A DNA stretch of 64,000 nucleotides, taken from contig NZ_JAIQCL010000003.1 in the NCBI RefSeq assembly GCF_020023385.1, positions 62,001 to 126,000 of the forward strand, written 5' to 3'. How positions within the stretch are numbered: the first letter of the stretch is position 1; each line of letters opens with the position of its first letter. Made by a program: the position numbers and the translations under genes. The notes beneath the pieces were generated by a model. That model worked only from the letters and a program-made list of their open reading frames with translations. It ran no database searches and had not been told where the DNA came from. Shown piece by piece: positions 36,147-44,796 of the stretch. Origin of the DNA: Planococcus circulans. Its GTDB lineage: Bacteria; Bacillota; Bacilli; Bacillales_A; Planococcaceae.

Positions 36147-36250
36147 TCTCCTGGTGATATTAGCACGACCGTTTCGGTGGAGGATTAAATGCGCTCGTTT
36201 AGGGGAATAGCATCAGAACAAATGATGTGTCACCTAAAGGAGCAGCGCCC

Positions 36251-36958
36251 ATGAAGAAGGACAAGACCATTGAAGCGGAAGTGAGCGGCTATATTGCAGG
36301 TTTATTGCGAACGTATTTTGGAAAAGGGCTAAGGTCTGTATTTGTCTCAATCCGTCGTCCGTTTATCGTTATCCATTTGCGTGAGTTCCTGGCGCCGACA
36401 GAAAAAGTGCTGATGAGCAAACATGAAGCTGGACGTGTAAAGGAAATCCGGGATTTGCTGATGGCGGATTTGGATGGCCAAATAAAGATGGACCTGTTGA
36501 AATCAGCGGATCTTGATATCAAAGACATTTACACAGACTGGAATTTGGAGAATAAGACCGGCATGCTGATTCTGGTGCTCAACGAAGAGGGGGTTGAAGA
36601 TGATGGCGAATGGCCGAAAGGTGTAGATCCCAAGGCATTTTTTCAGGAAATCATCGAAATCAGCAAAGAAGCCCAGAAAGAACCTGAGAAAATTGAAGTT
36701 TATTGGTTGAATCCACGAATTGTATTGATTCAAAGAACAGGAATTATGATTGAAATCGAAAAGGAATTGATCAAAAATAATTTTACGGAACAGCTGAAAC
36801 TGGCAAAACGCCCTTTGGAATCGAAACTCATCTATAACTCTTCTCTTGAACAAATCTTAAACCGGAACATAACCGAAGTATTCACCGATTGGAACTTTAC
36901 AGAAGATATAGGGTTTATAGTGCTGCTGATAGAACCGGAACAAGAGAAGGGTCAATAA
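36251..36958 (+). CDS. DUF2294 domain protein (two copies of the domain)
   Basis: 235 aa from ATG 36251 after AAAGGAG. Residues 1-115 are a DUF2294 (Na-translocating-unrelated, unknown function) domain with SGYIAGLLRTYFGKG, RPFIVIHLREFLAPTEK and DIYTDWNLENKTGM. Residues 140-235 repeat the pattern in decayed form (PRIVLIQRTGIMIEIEK, EVFTDWNFTEDIGF). No membrane segment or signal. The duplicated TDWN-F/L-E motif shows internal duplication. Role unknown. Upstream, 36163-36208 may hold two decayed 20-bp repeat units. Confidence 0.8.
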   Translation: MKKDKTIEAEVSGYIAGLLRTYFGKGLRSVFVSIRRPFIVIHLREFLAPTEKVLMSKHEAGRVKEIRDLLMADLDGQIKMDLLKSADLDIKDIYTDWNLENKTGMLILVLNEEGVEDDGEWPKGVDPKAFFQEIIEISKEAQKEPEKIEVYWLNPRIVLIQRTGIMIEIEKELIKNNFTEQLKLAKRPLESKLIYNSSLEQILNRNITEVFTDWNFTEDIGFIVLLIEPEQEKGQ

Positions 36959-37000
36959 CGAACAAGCGGGAAGCGCAGTCGTCAGGCACTTTCTGCTTGT

Positions 37001-37771
37001 TTAATGTTCCTGAATTCCAATCATCTCTTTCATGAGCGGCATCATCTTATCACCCTCGGACGCATGTTCATCGATCCAGCTGTATTCCCGTTTCAGCAGT
37101 TCTTTGATACGTGAAGCTGCCTGCGCATGATCTGCCGGTGTCATGAGACTGGAGATTCCCTCGATTTCCGAAAATATGGCTTCCGGCAACGAACGGCTCA
37201 CTGTTTTCAGGCCCAGCTGCGCCCGCTCTGGTGCATAGCGGTATAAGAGAACCCGCGCTAAATGCTCCACAACATGAGACAGCATCTTCACTGCCCATAC
37301 CTTGTTTCCTCTGGCAGCCGCTTTCCAGTACTGAAATAAAAACCACGCAACATCGATGACGTGATCTGTGTATTCAAATCTACTCAGCTCCAGACTTTGC
37401 GATTCTGTAAATTGCTCCAGCAGGTTTTCAGGATCATAGACCACCCTAAAGAAATCCTTTGACGTAAATGATTCTACAGTCACCGTAAACAGATCGATAT
37501 GCAGCAAATCATCAAAAACCGCTATGAGCTGAGGGGCAATGATGAAGATATCGTCCTGAAACAGCACCGGCCGATATGCCTGCAAATGAGTAAGGCGCTC
37601 AGCCAGAAACAATTCTTCCTGTTCTTTTTCGACCAGGCAATAAAGGTCGATATCCGAATGCTCATCGTGTTCATCTCTGCCCATGGAACCCTTCAAGAAG
37701 ACGGCTCGGACATAAGGGCTTTGCGTTAAACTGGCTGTTATTTTTTCTACCGCAACTTCCTGTACAAGCAT
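37001..37771 (-). CDS. Nucleotidyltransferase domain protein
   Basis: 256 aa. Nucleotidyltransferase motif GSMGRDEHDEHSDIDLY (G-S-x(9-11)-D-x-D, about residues 27-43) with a third acidic residue later (LLHIDLFTV, about 92). The C-terminal half is helical, as in kanamycin nucleotidyltransferase-like proteins. It probably transfers NMP to a small molecule or belongs to a MNT-type enzyme. No HEPN partner gene is adjacent, so I do not call it a toxin-antitoxin unit. The ORF stands alone. Confidence 0.78.
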   Translation of the reverse strand: MLVQEVAVEKITASLTQSPYVRAVFLKGSMGRDEHDEHSDIDLYCLVEKEQEELFLAERLTHLQAYRPVLFQDDIFIIAPQLIAVFDDLLHIDLFTVTVESFTSKDFFRVVYDPENLLEQFTESQSLELSRFEYTDHVIDVAWFLFQYWKAAARGNKVWAVKMLSHVVEHLARVLLYRYAPERAQLGLKTVSRSLPEAIFSEIEGISSLMTPADHAQAASRIKELLKREYSWIDEHASEGDKMMPLMKEMIGIQEH

Positions 37772-37850
37772 GATAATCCCCCACCAGCTGAATTTGTTTT
37801 AATTACTATAGCATAGAAGGATAAACCTTCCAATTTGAAGGATAAAGAGA

Positions 37851-37972
37851 AACTTCAATCAGTGGGAGGCAACCCACTGATTGTTAGTTGATCCAATCGG
37901 ACTTTTATGGTCAGTGGATCTCCCACTTGCAGAAGTGGGAGTCTTACTGCCCGTTAAAGCGGGATAAATAGA
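37851..37972. repeat. Multi-hairpin intergenic repeat element
   Basis: Begins with AACTTCAATCAGTGGG, identical to 31247-31262. Three hairpins follow: AATCAGTGGG/CCCACTGATT (37857-37882, 10 bp perfect), CTCCCACTT/AAGTGGGAG (37920-37941, 9 bp perfect) and CCCG/CGGG (37950-37963). No ORF. The shape suggests a small mobile or IS200/IS605-end-derived element, or a structured RNA; which is not decided. Confidence 0.6.
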
Positions 37973-38001
37973 AATAAGAATGTGAAGAAAGGATGAAAGC
38001 T

Positions 38002-38694
38002 ATGCGCCAGATCATTGCCATGGGCGGTGGAGGTTTCTCGATGGAACCCGACAATCCATTACTCGATCAATACATATTGCAGCAGGCCAATAAACCCCAG
38101 CCGAAAATCTGTTTTATTCCAACGGCAAGCGGAGATGCGGAAGGCTATATCGAGAAGTTCTATGATTTCTTCCATCAGCAGCCATGCATTCCGAGCCATC
38201 TATCTTTATTTAAGCCGCCAACACGGGATTTGGAACGCTTCGTGCTGGAGCAGGACATCATTTACGTAGGCGGCGGCAATACCAAAAACCTGCTGGTGCT
38301 TTGGAAAGAATGGGGATTGGACGGAATTCTGAAGAAGGCATGGCAGCAGGGAATTGTGCTGGCGGGCCTCAGTGCCGGTTCTATCTGCTGGTACGAGGAA
38401 GGTGTCACCGATTCCTATGGAGACAAACTCGAACCACTCCAGGCGCTGGGTTTCCTGAAAGGCAGCCATTGTCCGCATTACGACGGTGAAGCTGAAAGAA
38501 GACCGGCTTACCGCCAGTTTATCGAACAAGGCAACTTGCAAGAGGGGGTTGCGGCAGACGATGGAGCGGCTATCCACTACGTGGACCAGGATATCAAACG
38601 GATTGTCAGTTCAAGACCGGCAGCAAAGGCTTACCGGGTGAGCAAGGATGGAGAAGAAGAGTTGGCAGTTGAGTATTTGGGGGATAACCGATAA
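38002..38694 (+). CDS. Peptidase E-like serine peptidase (S51 family)
   Basis: 230 aa from ATG 38002 (AAAGG lies 9 bp ahead; the ATG 9 bp upstream touches it). The nucleophile elbow is AGLSAGSICW with S124; IYVGGGNTKNLL and GSHCPHYDGEAERRP (histidine region) complete the S51 pattern. The family cleaves N-terminal Asp-X dipeptides or cyanophycin-derived peptides in the cytoplasm. It starts a group of three co-directional genes. Confidence 0.87.
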   Translation: MRQIIAMGGGGFSMEPDNPLLDQYILQQANKPQPKICFIPTASGDAEGYIEKFYDFFHQQPCIPSHLSLFKPPTRDLERFVLEQDIIYVGGGNTKNLLVLWKEWGLDGILKKAWQQGIVLAGLSAGSICWYEEGVTDSYGDKLEPLQALGFLKGSHCPHYDGEAERRPAYRQFIEQGNLQEGVAADDGAAIHYVDQDIKRIVSSRPAAKAYRVSKDGEEELAVEYLGDNR

Positions 38695-38706
38695 AGGAGA
38701 ATTGAG

Positions 38707-39498
38707 ATGCTGGATATCTTTTTAATGACGATAAAAAGTTTTGAACAACAGCGAAGGATTCAGGTCTATTTGCCGCGCAGCTACCAACTTGGTGAGAAAA
38801 AATATCCTGTGCTGTATATGCATGACGGCCAGAACGTTTTTCAGGATGGCGAGGCTATTGGTGGAGTTTCCCTTGAACTTGAAAGCTCTTTGGATGAAAC
38901 AGGGCTGGATGTCATTGTAGTAGCAATTGATCAAAACAGCGATGAGCGAAAAAATGAGTATTGCCCATGGGAGAATGGTGCATACAGCCAAAAATTTTTA
39001 GGTGCGGAAAGTTCTTCTTTTGGAGGAAAAGGCAAGCAATACATTGAATTTATCGTCGAAGAACTCAAACCATCTATCGATAAAAAATACAGAACGGTAG
39101 AAATTCAGACAGCGATGGCTGGGATCTCAATGGGCGGATTAATCACATTATATGCTGCTTGCCTTTATCCGAAAGTTTTTAAAGATCTATTTGTTTTCTC
39201 AGGAGCGTTTTATGCAAACCAGGAAAAAATGGAGGGCTTGCTGGAGGCAACAGATCTGTCGGCCATCCGCACCCCATATATGGATTGCGGTACCGATGAA
39301 GCAGGGAGTGGAACTTTTGTAAGCAAAGAGTTTTTGGCTTCCAATCGTGCAATTTATGAGGTCGTCAAAAGAAAAGTTCCGGCAGCGAATTTTAAGGTAT
39401 TGGAAGGAGAAGAACATAATTATCGTTCTTTCCAAAAAAGAGTACCACAGCTTTTTTCTTTTTTAATAAATGATGTGATACCAGAAGGGTGTAGATGA
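38707..39498 (+). CDS. Alpha/beta hydrolase, putative esterase (esterase D-like, PF00756)
   Basis: 263 aa. The oxyanion strand YPVLYMHDGQNVF and the nucleophile elbow AGISMGGLITLYAA (G-x-S-x-G) are at residues 36 and 138. A late DCGTDE and a histidine in EGEEHNYRSF complete the triad. No signal peptide. Similar proteins include enterobactin-type esterases; a siderophore esterase role would suit the iron cluster elsewhere in the window, but nothing here shows it. It is 12 bp after the peptidase gene. Confidence 0.85.
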   Translation: MLDIFLMTIKSFEQQRRIQVYLPRSYQLGEKKYPVLYMHDGQNVFQDGEAIGGVSLELESSLDETGLDVIVVAIDQNSDERKNEYCPWENGAYSQKFLGAESSSFGGKGKQYIEFIVEELKPSIDKKYRTVEIQTAMAGISMGGLITLYAACLYPKVFKDLFVFSGAFYANQEKMEGLLEATDLSAIRTPYMDCGTDEAGSGTFVSKEFLASNRAIYEVVKRKVPAANFKVLEGEEHNYRSFQKRVPQLFSFLINDVIPEGCR

Positions 39499-39499
39499 A

Positions 39500-39850
39500 A
39501 TGAAGCTGACGGCAGAACTTTCGCGGTTCAAAGTTAAAGAAGGAAAAAACGAAACGGTTGAACAATGGATGGGATATTTGAATGAGCATATGGACAAAGT
39601 CCTGCTGACTCTCGAGGATGAAAAAATGTTTGTAGAAACGATTTTTAAAGAAGAGCTTGAAGGCGTCACCTACTTATACTGGTATTCGGTACAAGGGGAA
39701 GGCGGAACTGAACTGGAGAGCTCCAGCCATGAAGTGGACAAAAAGCACATAGAGTTTTGGAATGAATGCATTGATTCCGCCTATGGTTCAGTCGACCTGG
39801 AACCACAGGTTGTCATGATTCAGGAGAAAGTAAGGGATGCAATGAAATGA
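39500..39850 (+). CDS. DUF6176-like conserved protein
   Basis: 116 aa starting 1 bp after the esterase stop. Residues LTAELSRFKVKEGKNETVEQW and YWYSVQGEGG resemble the DUF6176 group of small cytoplasmic proteins. Function unknown. It ends the three-gene unit; a possible 20-codon ORF (39847-39909) after it looks like noise. Confidence 0.72.
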   Translation: MKLTAELSRFKVKEGKNETVEQWMGYLNEHMDKVLLTLEDEKMFVETIFKEELEGVTYLYWYSVQGEGGTELESSSHEVDKKHIEFWNECIDSAYGSVDLEPQVVMIQEKVRDAMK

Positions 39851-39986
39851 AAGCCTGCGCAAAACGCGTGGAAGAAACTAAGCAATACATAGAAGACATA
39901 CTTAATTGAACAACTTTGCACCCGATTCACATTTGCAGTTGTCTGGATAGAAGCGGGAGCGTCATCGAAGTGGAATTGAAACAGCG

Positions 39987-40032
39987 ATCACCCTCAGTAT
40001 TGTAATAAAATGCTGAGGGTGATTTTTTGTGA
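39987..40032 (+). terminator. Terminator upstream of the nitrite reductase region
   Basis: ATCACCCTCAG pairs with CTGAGGGTGAT over a 15-nt loop, followed by TTTTTT. Confidence 0.85.
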
Positions 40033-40048
40033 AAAAAATTCCTCGAAT

Positions 40049-40065
40049 TGTTAGGTTTCCTTACG
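40049..40065. promoter_or_regulatory. Secondary TnrA/GlnR-like half-matching site
   Basis: TGTTAGGTTTCCTTACG shares its first 10 bases with the box at 40154 and lies 105 bp upstream of it, close to ten helix turns. It could be an auxiliary site. Weak. Confidence 0.35.
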
Positions 40066-40153
40066 TCATATAGTCTTATGAAACTATGTAAGCGTTTGAA
40101 AAAAAGAAAAATGTATGCAAAAAGTCAAAAAACTCTGAATAAAATATTTTATA

Positions 40154-40206
40154 TGTTAGGTTTGTTTACATATAAAATTGACAAAGCTAAATTTTCCCTC
40201 TATATT
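40154..40206 (+). promoter_or_regulatory. nirB promoter with TnrA/GlnR-like box
   Basis: TGTTAGGTTTGTTTACA (40154-40170) fits the flanks of the TnrA consensus TGTNANAWWWTMTNACA with three mismatches. It is followed by TTGACA (40178-40183), a 17-bp spacer and TATATT (40201-40206). The box centre is about 51 bp before the expected start, the position TnrA uses when it activates. A cre-like TGTAAGCGTTTGAA is at 40087-40100. Confidence 0.6.
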
Positions 40207-40308
40207 TATGAAATAAAGTTTGAATAGTTTGAAAATGGAATCAAAATAATAATTTCTCAGATGCTTTAATAGGCAGGCACAACTATTATATTTGGAAGGG
40301 TTGATAAT

Positions 40309-42720
40309 ATGGACAAACAAAAACTGGTACTGATCGGCAATGGGATGGCAGGAGTACGGGCAGTCGAAGAAGTATTGAAGCTCTCACCAGAAAAATTCGA
40401 TATCACCGTTTTTGGAGACGAGCCTTATCCAAATTATAATCGGATTCAATTATCAAAAGTTTTGCAGGGGGACACGGAAATTGCGGATATTACGCTGAAC
40501 GATTGGAATTGGTATGAAGAAAACGGGATTTCCTTATACATAGGAGAGTCGGTTACCGGCATCGATACCGCCCAGCAAATGATTTTGACCGATAAAGGGC
40601 GTCAGGTCGCTTACGATAAACTGATTATCGCAACCGGATCAGTGCCTTTCATGCTCCCGCTTCCGGGAGCGGATAAAGAAGGCGTCACCGCTTTCCGTAA
40701 TATAAGAGACTGCGAGCAAATGATCAAAGCTTCGCAGGAATATAAAAAAGCCATTGTCATTGGCGGAGGATTACTGGGATTGGAAGCGGCCCGGGGGTTG
40801 TTGAATCTGGGCATGACAGTGGATGTCGTTCATCTTTCCGACTGCCTGATGGAGCGGCAATTGGATAAAGCAGCTGCCAAGATGCTGCAAAAAGAGCTGG
40901 AAAGCCAAGGCATGAATTTTTTATTGGAAAAGCAGTCAGCTGAAATAACAGGAGAAGAACGTGTTGCCGGCTTAAAATTCGCAGATGGTGAAGAAGTCGA
41001 AGCCGATTTGGTCGTCATGGCTGTCGGGATCAAACCGAATGCAGCATTAGCGAAAGACAGCGGCATTGAAGTCAATAGAGGAATCCTCGTCAATGACCAT
41101 TTGGAAACGAACGTGCCCGGCGTTTATGCTGTCGGTGAATGTGTTGAACACCGGGGCGCGGTATATGGACTCGTTGCTCCGCTGTATCAGCAAGGGCAGG
41201 AAATGGCTAAGCGGATTTGCGGAACAGAAAGCGCCGGCTATCAAGGGTCTGTCCTGTCTACTCAATTGAAGGTATCGGGCGTAGATGTTTTCTCCGCAGG
41301 AAAAATCGTCGAGGACGCAGAGACGAAATCAGTGAAAGTATTCGATGATTGGCGAGGCGTCTACCAAAAGGTATTGATAGACGATGGGAAAATCACCGGG
41401 GCGGTCCTATTTGGAGATACCAAAGACGGCAACCGCTTACTGAGCTTGATCAATAAGTCAGCGCCTATCGAAGAGTATATGGATAATGCAGCGTCACTGG
41501 AAACAGGAATTGATCTGGTTGCTTCCATGCCGAACGAAGAAATCATTTGCGGCTGTAACGGTGTAACCAAAGGGGCGATCGTCGATGCCATCAACAGCCA
41601 GGGTTTGACGACGGTTGAGCAGGTTAAGGGATGCACCAGTGCTTCCCGGTCATGCGGAGGATGTACATCGCTTGTTTCCGATTTAGTGGCATGTACGGTA
41701 GGGGATGCTTTTGAAGAGAACCAAAAAGAGTCGGTGTGTTCATGTACAACATTGTCGAAGGATGAAGTGATTGAAGAAATTAAAGCAAAAGGCTTGTCCC
41801 ATACAAGAGAAGTGATGAACGTCCTTGGATGGACCTCAGAAGGAGGGTGTTCGAAATGCCGCCCTGCCTTAAACTACTATCTGGGAATGCTGAATCCAAC
41901 AGGTTATAAAGACGAAAAAGAATCGCGTTACGTCAATGAAAGACTGCGAGCCAACATTCAAAAAGACGGTACGTACAGCGTGGTTCCGAGAATGTACGGC
42001 GGAGTCACCAACTCAAAAGACCTGCGGAAAATCGCTGATGTCGCAGATAAATACGAAGTGAAATTGATCAAAGTGACAGGCGGACAGCGAATCGACTTGT
42101 TCGGTGTTAAAAAAGACGATTTACCGAGCATCTGGGCAGAGCTGGATATGCCTTCTGGGGCTGCGTATTCAAAAGGCTTACGTACAGTGAAAACCTGTGT
42201 GGGGGCAGACTTTTGCCGATTCGGAACTTCAGACTCGATCGGTTTGGGAACACAGTTGGAGAAAAAATTCGAAGGCATGAATGCACCGCATAAAGTGAAG
42301 ATGAGTGTGTCAGCTTGTCCGAGAAATTGTGCGGAAGGCGCTGTAAAAGACGTGGGGATCATCGGATTGGACGGCGAATTTGAAATATACGTCGGAGGCA
42401 ATGCCGGAACGCATATGAGGCAGGCCGAACTCTTGGCTAAAGTGAAAACGGAGCAAGAAGTCTTGGAAACGACGGCTGCATTTTTGCAGTATTACAGGGA
42501 AACAGCGAATTACTTAGACCGGACATCGGTGTGGGTGGAACGGATGGGAATCGAACATATCAAAGAAGTTCTAGCGGATGAGCAGACTTTCAACGAGTTG
42601 AACAAACGGATGGATGAGAATATGTCTGTCGTGCAGGATGGCTGGAAAGAAGTTTTGGAAGACGAGACGATGGCCAGAGATCTTTATGAGAATGTGAAAA
42701 TTCCTGTAGGGGCAAAATAA
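40309..42720 (+). CDS. nirB: Assimilatory nitrite reductase [NAD(P)H] large subunit
   Basis: 803 aa. Order of domains: FAD/NAD pyridine-nucleotide oxidoreductase (1-400, GNGMAGVRAVEEV and GGGLLGLEAARGL), two BFD-like [2Fe-2S] modules with CxCx motifs (CGCNGVTKGAI about 421, CSCTT about 480), ferredoxin-like half domain (about 550-620) and the siroheme/[4Fe-4S] domain, with cysteines in CVGADFCRFG and SACPRNC. It reduces nitrite to ammonium in the cytoplasm. It corresponds to B. subtilis NasD. The downstream small subunit and siroheme genes support the call. Confidence 0.95.
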   Translation: MDKQKLVLIGNGMAGVRAVEEVLKLSPEKFDITVFGDEPYPNYNRIQLSKVLQGDTEIADITLNDWNWYEENGISLYIGESVTGIDTAQQMILTDKGRQVAYDKLIIATGSVPFMLPLPGADKEGVTAFRNIRDCEQMIKASQEYKKAIVIGGGLLGLEAARGLLNLGMTVDVVHLSDCLMERQLDKAAAKMLQKELESQGMNFLLEKQSAEITGEERVAGLKFADGEEVEADLVVMAVGIKPNAALAKDSGIEVNRGILVNDHLETNVPGVYAVGECVEHRGAVYGLVAPLYQQGQEMAKRICGTESAGYQGSVLSTQLKVSGVDVFSAGKIVEDAETKSVKVFDDWRGVYQKVLIDDGKITGAVLFGDTKDGNRLLSLINKSAPIEEYMDNAASLETGIDLVASMPNEEIICGCNGVTKGAIVDAINSQGLTTVEQVKGCTSASRSCGGCTSLVSDLVACTVGDAFEENQKESVCSCTTLSKDEVIEEIKAKGLSHTREVMNVLGWTSEGGCSKCRPALNYYLGMLNPTGYKDEKESRYVNERLRANIQKDGTYSVVPRMYGGVTNSKDLRKIADVADKYEVKLIKVTGGQRIDLFGVKKDDLPSIWAELDMPSGAAYSKGLRTVKTCVGADFCRFGTSDSIGLGTQLEKKFEGMNAPHKVKMSVSACPRNCAEGAVKDVGIIGLDGEFEIYVGGNAGTHMRQAELLAKVKTEQEVLETTAAFLQYYRETANYLDRTSVWVERMGIEHIKEVLADEQTFNELNKRMDENMSVVQDGWKEVLEDETMARDLYENVKIPVGAK

Positions 42721-42735
42721 CGGAGGAGGATGAGT

Positions 42736-43140
42736 ATGGAAAAGTTAGTGAGCAAAGTTTTTATAACAAAAGTCGATGAGCTGCCAGAGAATTTAGGGAA
42801 AAGGGTTTATGTGGAAGACGGCAACTTGGAATTGGCCGTTTTCAAGCTGGCTAACGGAGACATACGAGCCATCGAAAACCGGTGTCCGCATAAAGCCGGC
42901 GTTCTATCCGAAGGGATGGTAAGCGGGGAATATGTTTTTTGCCCCATGCATGATTGGAAAATCAGTGTGGTTGACGGCAAAGCCCAGGGGCCGGATGTGG
43001 GATGTGTAAAAACTTTTGAAGTGACAGTGGAAAACGGTGAAGTCTACGTATTGTTCGATGGGTCCGGTGAAGCATCGGCCCCGCTGGAATGCAGTCATTC
43101 TTTGGGGAACACCATAGTAGCAGGCAAAGCTGGAGAGTAG
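42736..43140 (+). CDS. nirD: Nitrite reductase small subunit (Rieske-type)
   Basis: 134 aa from ATG 42736, 9 bp after GGAGG. Rieske [2Fe-2S] ligands appear as CPHKAG and CPMHDWK, spaced as in the family. It passes electrons to or stabilises NirB (NasE in B. subtilis). It follows nirB by 15 bp. The C-terminal tail beyond the Rieske fold is somewhat longer than usual. Confidence 0.94.
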   Translation: MEKLVSKVFITKVDELPENLGKRVYVEDGNLELAVFKLANGDIRAIENRCPHKAGVLSEGMVSGEYVFCPMHDWKISVVDGKAQGPDVGCVKTFEVTVENGEVYVLFDGSGEASAPLECSHSLGNTIVAGKAGE

Positions 43141-43177
43141 GAAGCGAGACTGGAAAATGAGGAAGGGTGGCAATAAT

Positions 43178-43954
43178 ATGATGGGTACAGTCTATTTAGT
43201 GGGAGCGGGTCCAGGAGATCCAGATTTAATTACCGTCAAAGGGCTTCGTCTTTTGGAGTCTGCGGATGTCATTTTATATGATCGGCTCGTGAACCGGGAA
43301 CTGCTCGGACATGCGAAAGAAAATGCACAGCTTATCTATTGCGGGAAACTTCCTCATTATCACACGATGAAGCAGGAAACGATCAATCACTTTTTGGTGA
43401 AATATGCGAAAAAAGGGTTGCGGGTTGTCCGCTTAAAAGGTGGAGATCCATTTGTTTTCGGGAGGGGCGGAGAAGAGGCCGAAGAATGCGCGAAAAATGG
43501 GGTCAATTTTGAAGTGGTGCCGGGCATCACCGCAGGGATAGCCGCTGCTGCTTATGCAGGAATTCCGGTGACCCATAGAACTTTAAGCAAGAGTTTTGCA
43601 TTTGTTACAGGCCACCAGGCGGGAGATGTGGAAGCTGAGCACCAATGGGAGCACCTGGCGAAAGCGGTGGACACCATTTGTGTGTATATGGGCGTTCAGC
43701 AGTTGCCGAACATCATCAATCACTTGATCAATAATGGAAAGTCACCGAAAACACCGATTGCGCTTGTTCATTGGGGAACGTTGAATGAGCAGTCTACAGT
43801 CGTGGGTATATTGGAAACCATTGAAAATCAGGTGAAAGAGTCGGGGATCTCCAATCCAAGCATGATCATCATCGGGGAAGTAGTGAAGCTTCACCAGAAG
43901 ATCAATTGGTTTGATGAAGAGATTGTCCCGCATTTGCCGGCTATGCAGAATTGA
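43178..43954 (+). CDS. sumT: Uroporphyrinogen-III C-methyltransferase
   Basis: 258 aa, tetrapyrrole methylase fold. GAGPGDPDLITVKG (residue 8) and VVRLKGGDPFVFGRGGEE (about 80) are the SAM/substrate motifs; TGHQAG and the late VHWGT segment complete it. It makes precorrin-2, first step of siroheme for NirB. The start is ATG 43178 following GGAAGGGTGG. The B. subtilis counterpart in the nas operon is NasF. It has no fused HemD or dehydrogenase domain. Confidence 0.94.
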   Translation: MMGTVYLVGAGPGDPDLITVKGLRLLESADVILYDRLVNRELLGHAKENAQLIYCGKLPHYHTMKQETINHFLVKYAKKGLRVVRLKGGDPFVFGRGGEEAEECAKNGVNFEVVPGITAGIAAAAYAGIPVTHRTLSKSFAFVTGHQAGDVEAEHQWEHLAKAVDTICVYMGVQQLPNIINHLINNGKSPKTPIALVHWGTLNEQSTVVGILETIENQVKESGISNPSMIIIGEVVKLHQKINWFDEEIVPHLPAMQN

Positions 43955-43969
43955 AAGGAGATGCTGTCC

Positions 43970-44719
43970 GTGAGGGCGATATTATACGTAGGGCATGGGA
44001 CGCGTTCGGAAAAAGGGGCTGCAGAAGCGAAAAGCTTCCTGCAAAAGATCATCAGGCAAACGAATGTCTCCATACAGGAAATCAGCTTCCTGGAGTTAAC
44101 GGAGCCTTTTATTGAAGAAGGGTTTATACGTTGTGTTAAAAAGGGGGCTACAGCAATTACTGTGGTGCCCCTTTTTCTGTTGGCAGCCGGTCACATTAAA
44201 ACTGATATTCCGGAAGCCCTGCTTCCTTTACAGCAACAATACCCACAAATTCAAGTCACCGTAGCCGATCCATTCGGCGTGCAGGAACGGATACTGGATG
44301 CCATCGCTGAAATGGTCATGTCCACGGGAGCATGGAGCGGTCGAGAATCCCTTCTGGTCGTGGGCAGGGGCAGCAGCGACCCTGCAATCCATGAAGCTTT
44401 CGGGAAAATCACTGAAGGCTTGAAGCGGCGGTTAGAGGCCGAAAACGTCTCCGTTTGTTACCTCGCAGCGACATCTCCAAGCTTTCAACAAGGCATTGAA
44501 GAAATTTCCCGGGAAATAAAAGCGGGTGTCATTGTCATCCCTTATTTATTGTTCGGTGGCCTTCTATTGGATGAAATCGATCAGGAAGTGAATAGAAGGA
44601 ATTCCAAGGGCCAGCAGGTTTTACATACAGGCAGTTTGAGCCGCCATCAGGCAATACAAGAAATTATTTTGGAGCGTTCAGCTGATAGGGAAGAAGCAAG
44701 CGAAAGCAGTCGGGCTTAG
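43970..44719 (+). CDS. sirB: Sirohydrochlorin ferrochelatase (SirB/CbiX type)
   Basis: 249 aa from GTG 43970, 9 bp after AAAGGAG; an ATG 9 bp earlier touches the ribosome site. Two CbiX-like halves: the first carries GHGTRSEKGAAEA with the metal histidine, the second VVGRGSSDPAIHEA. It inserts iron into sirohydrochlorin, the last siroheme step. The gene for the middle step, precorrin-2 dehydrogenase, is not in this operon. Terminator overlaps its stop. Confidence 0.9.
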   Translation: MRAILYVGHGTRSEKGAAEAKSFLQKIIRQTNVSIQEISFLELTEPFIEEGFIRCVKKGATAITVVPLFLLAAGHIKTDIPEALLPLQQQYPQIQVTVADPFGVQERILDAIAEMVMSTGAWSGRESLLVVGRGSSDPAIHEAFGKITEGLKRRLEAENVSVCYLAATSPSFQQGIEEISREIKAGVIVIPYLLFGGLLLDEIDQEVNRRNSKGQQVLHTGSLSRHQAIQEIILERSADREEASESSRA

Positions 44720-44731
44720 CTTGCTTTTTTT
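44694..44731 (+). terminator. Terminator of the nir/siroheme operon
   Basis: AAGCAAGC pairs with GCTTGCTT across about 17 nt, followed by TTTTTT; it overlaps the sirB stop codon. Confidence 0.75.
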
Positions 44732-44796
44732 GTTGAAGCGGAAGTTGAAAAGGATCTTCCTGGAGAAAAAATATGTTCCAACATCCTGGCTTCTGC

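Noticed and set aside
36163..36210. Sigma-B promoter ahead of the DUF2294 gene (GATTAA and GGGGAAT)
   Set aside because: The -35 match is poor and the same bases are better explained as decayed 20-bp repeat units.
37001..37771. MNT/HEPN toxin-antitoxin pair
   Set aside because: The nucleotidyltransferase gene has no adjacent HEPN gene, and its length fits a stand-alone KNTase-like protein.
39847..39909. 20-codon ORF overlapping the DUF6176-like stop
   Set aside because: No distinctive composition, no ribosome site of its own beyond the upstream gene, and too short to judge.
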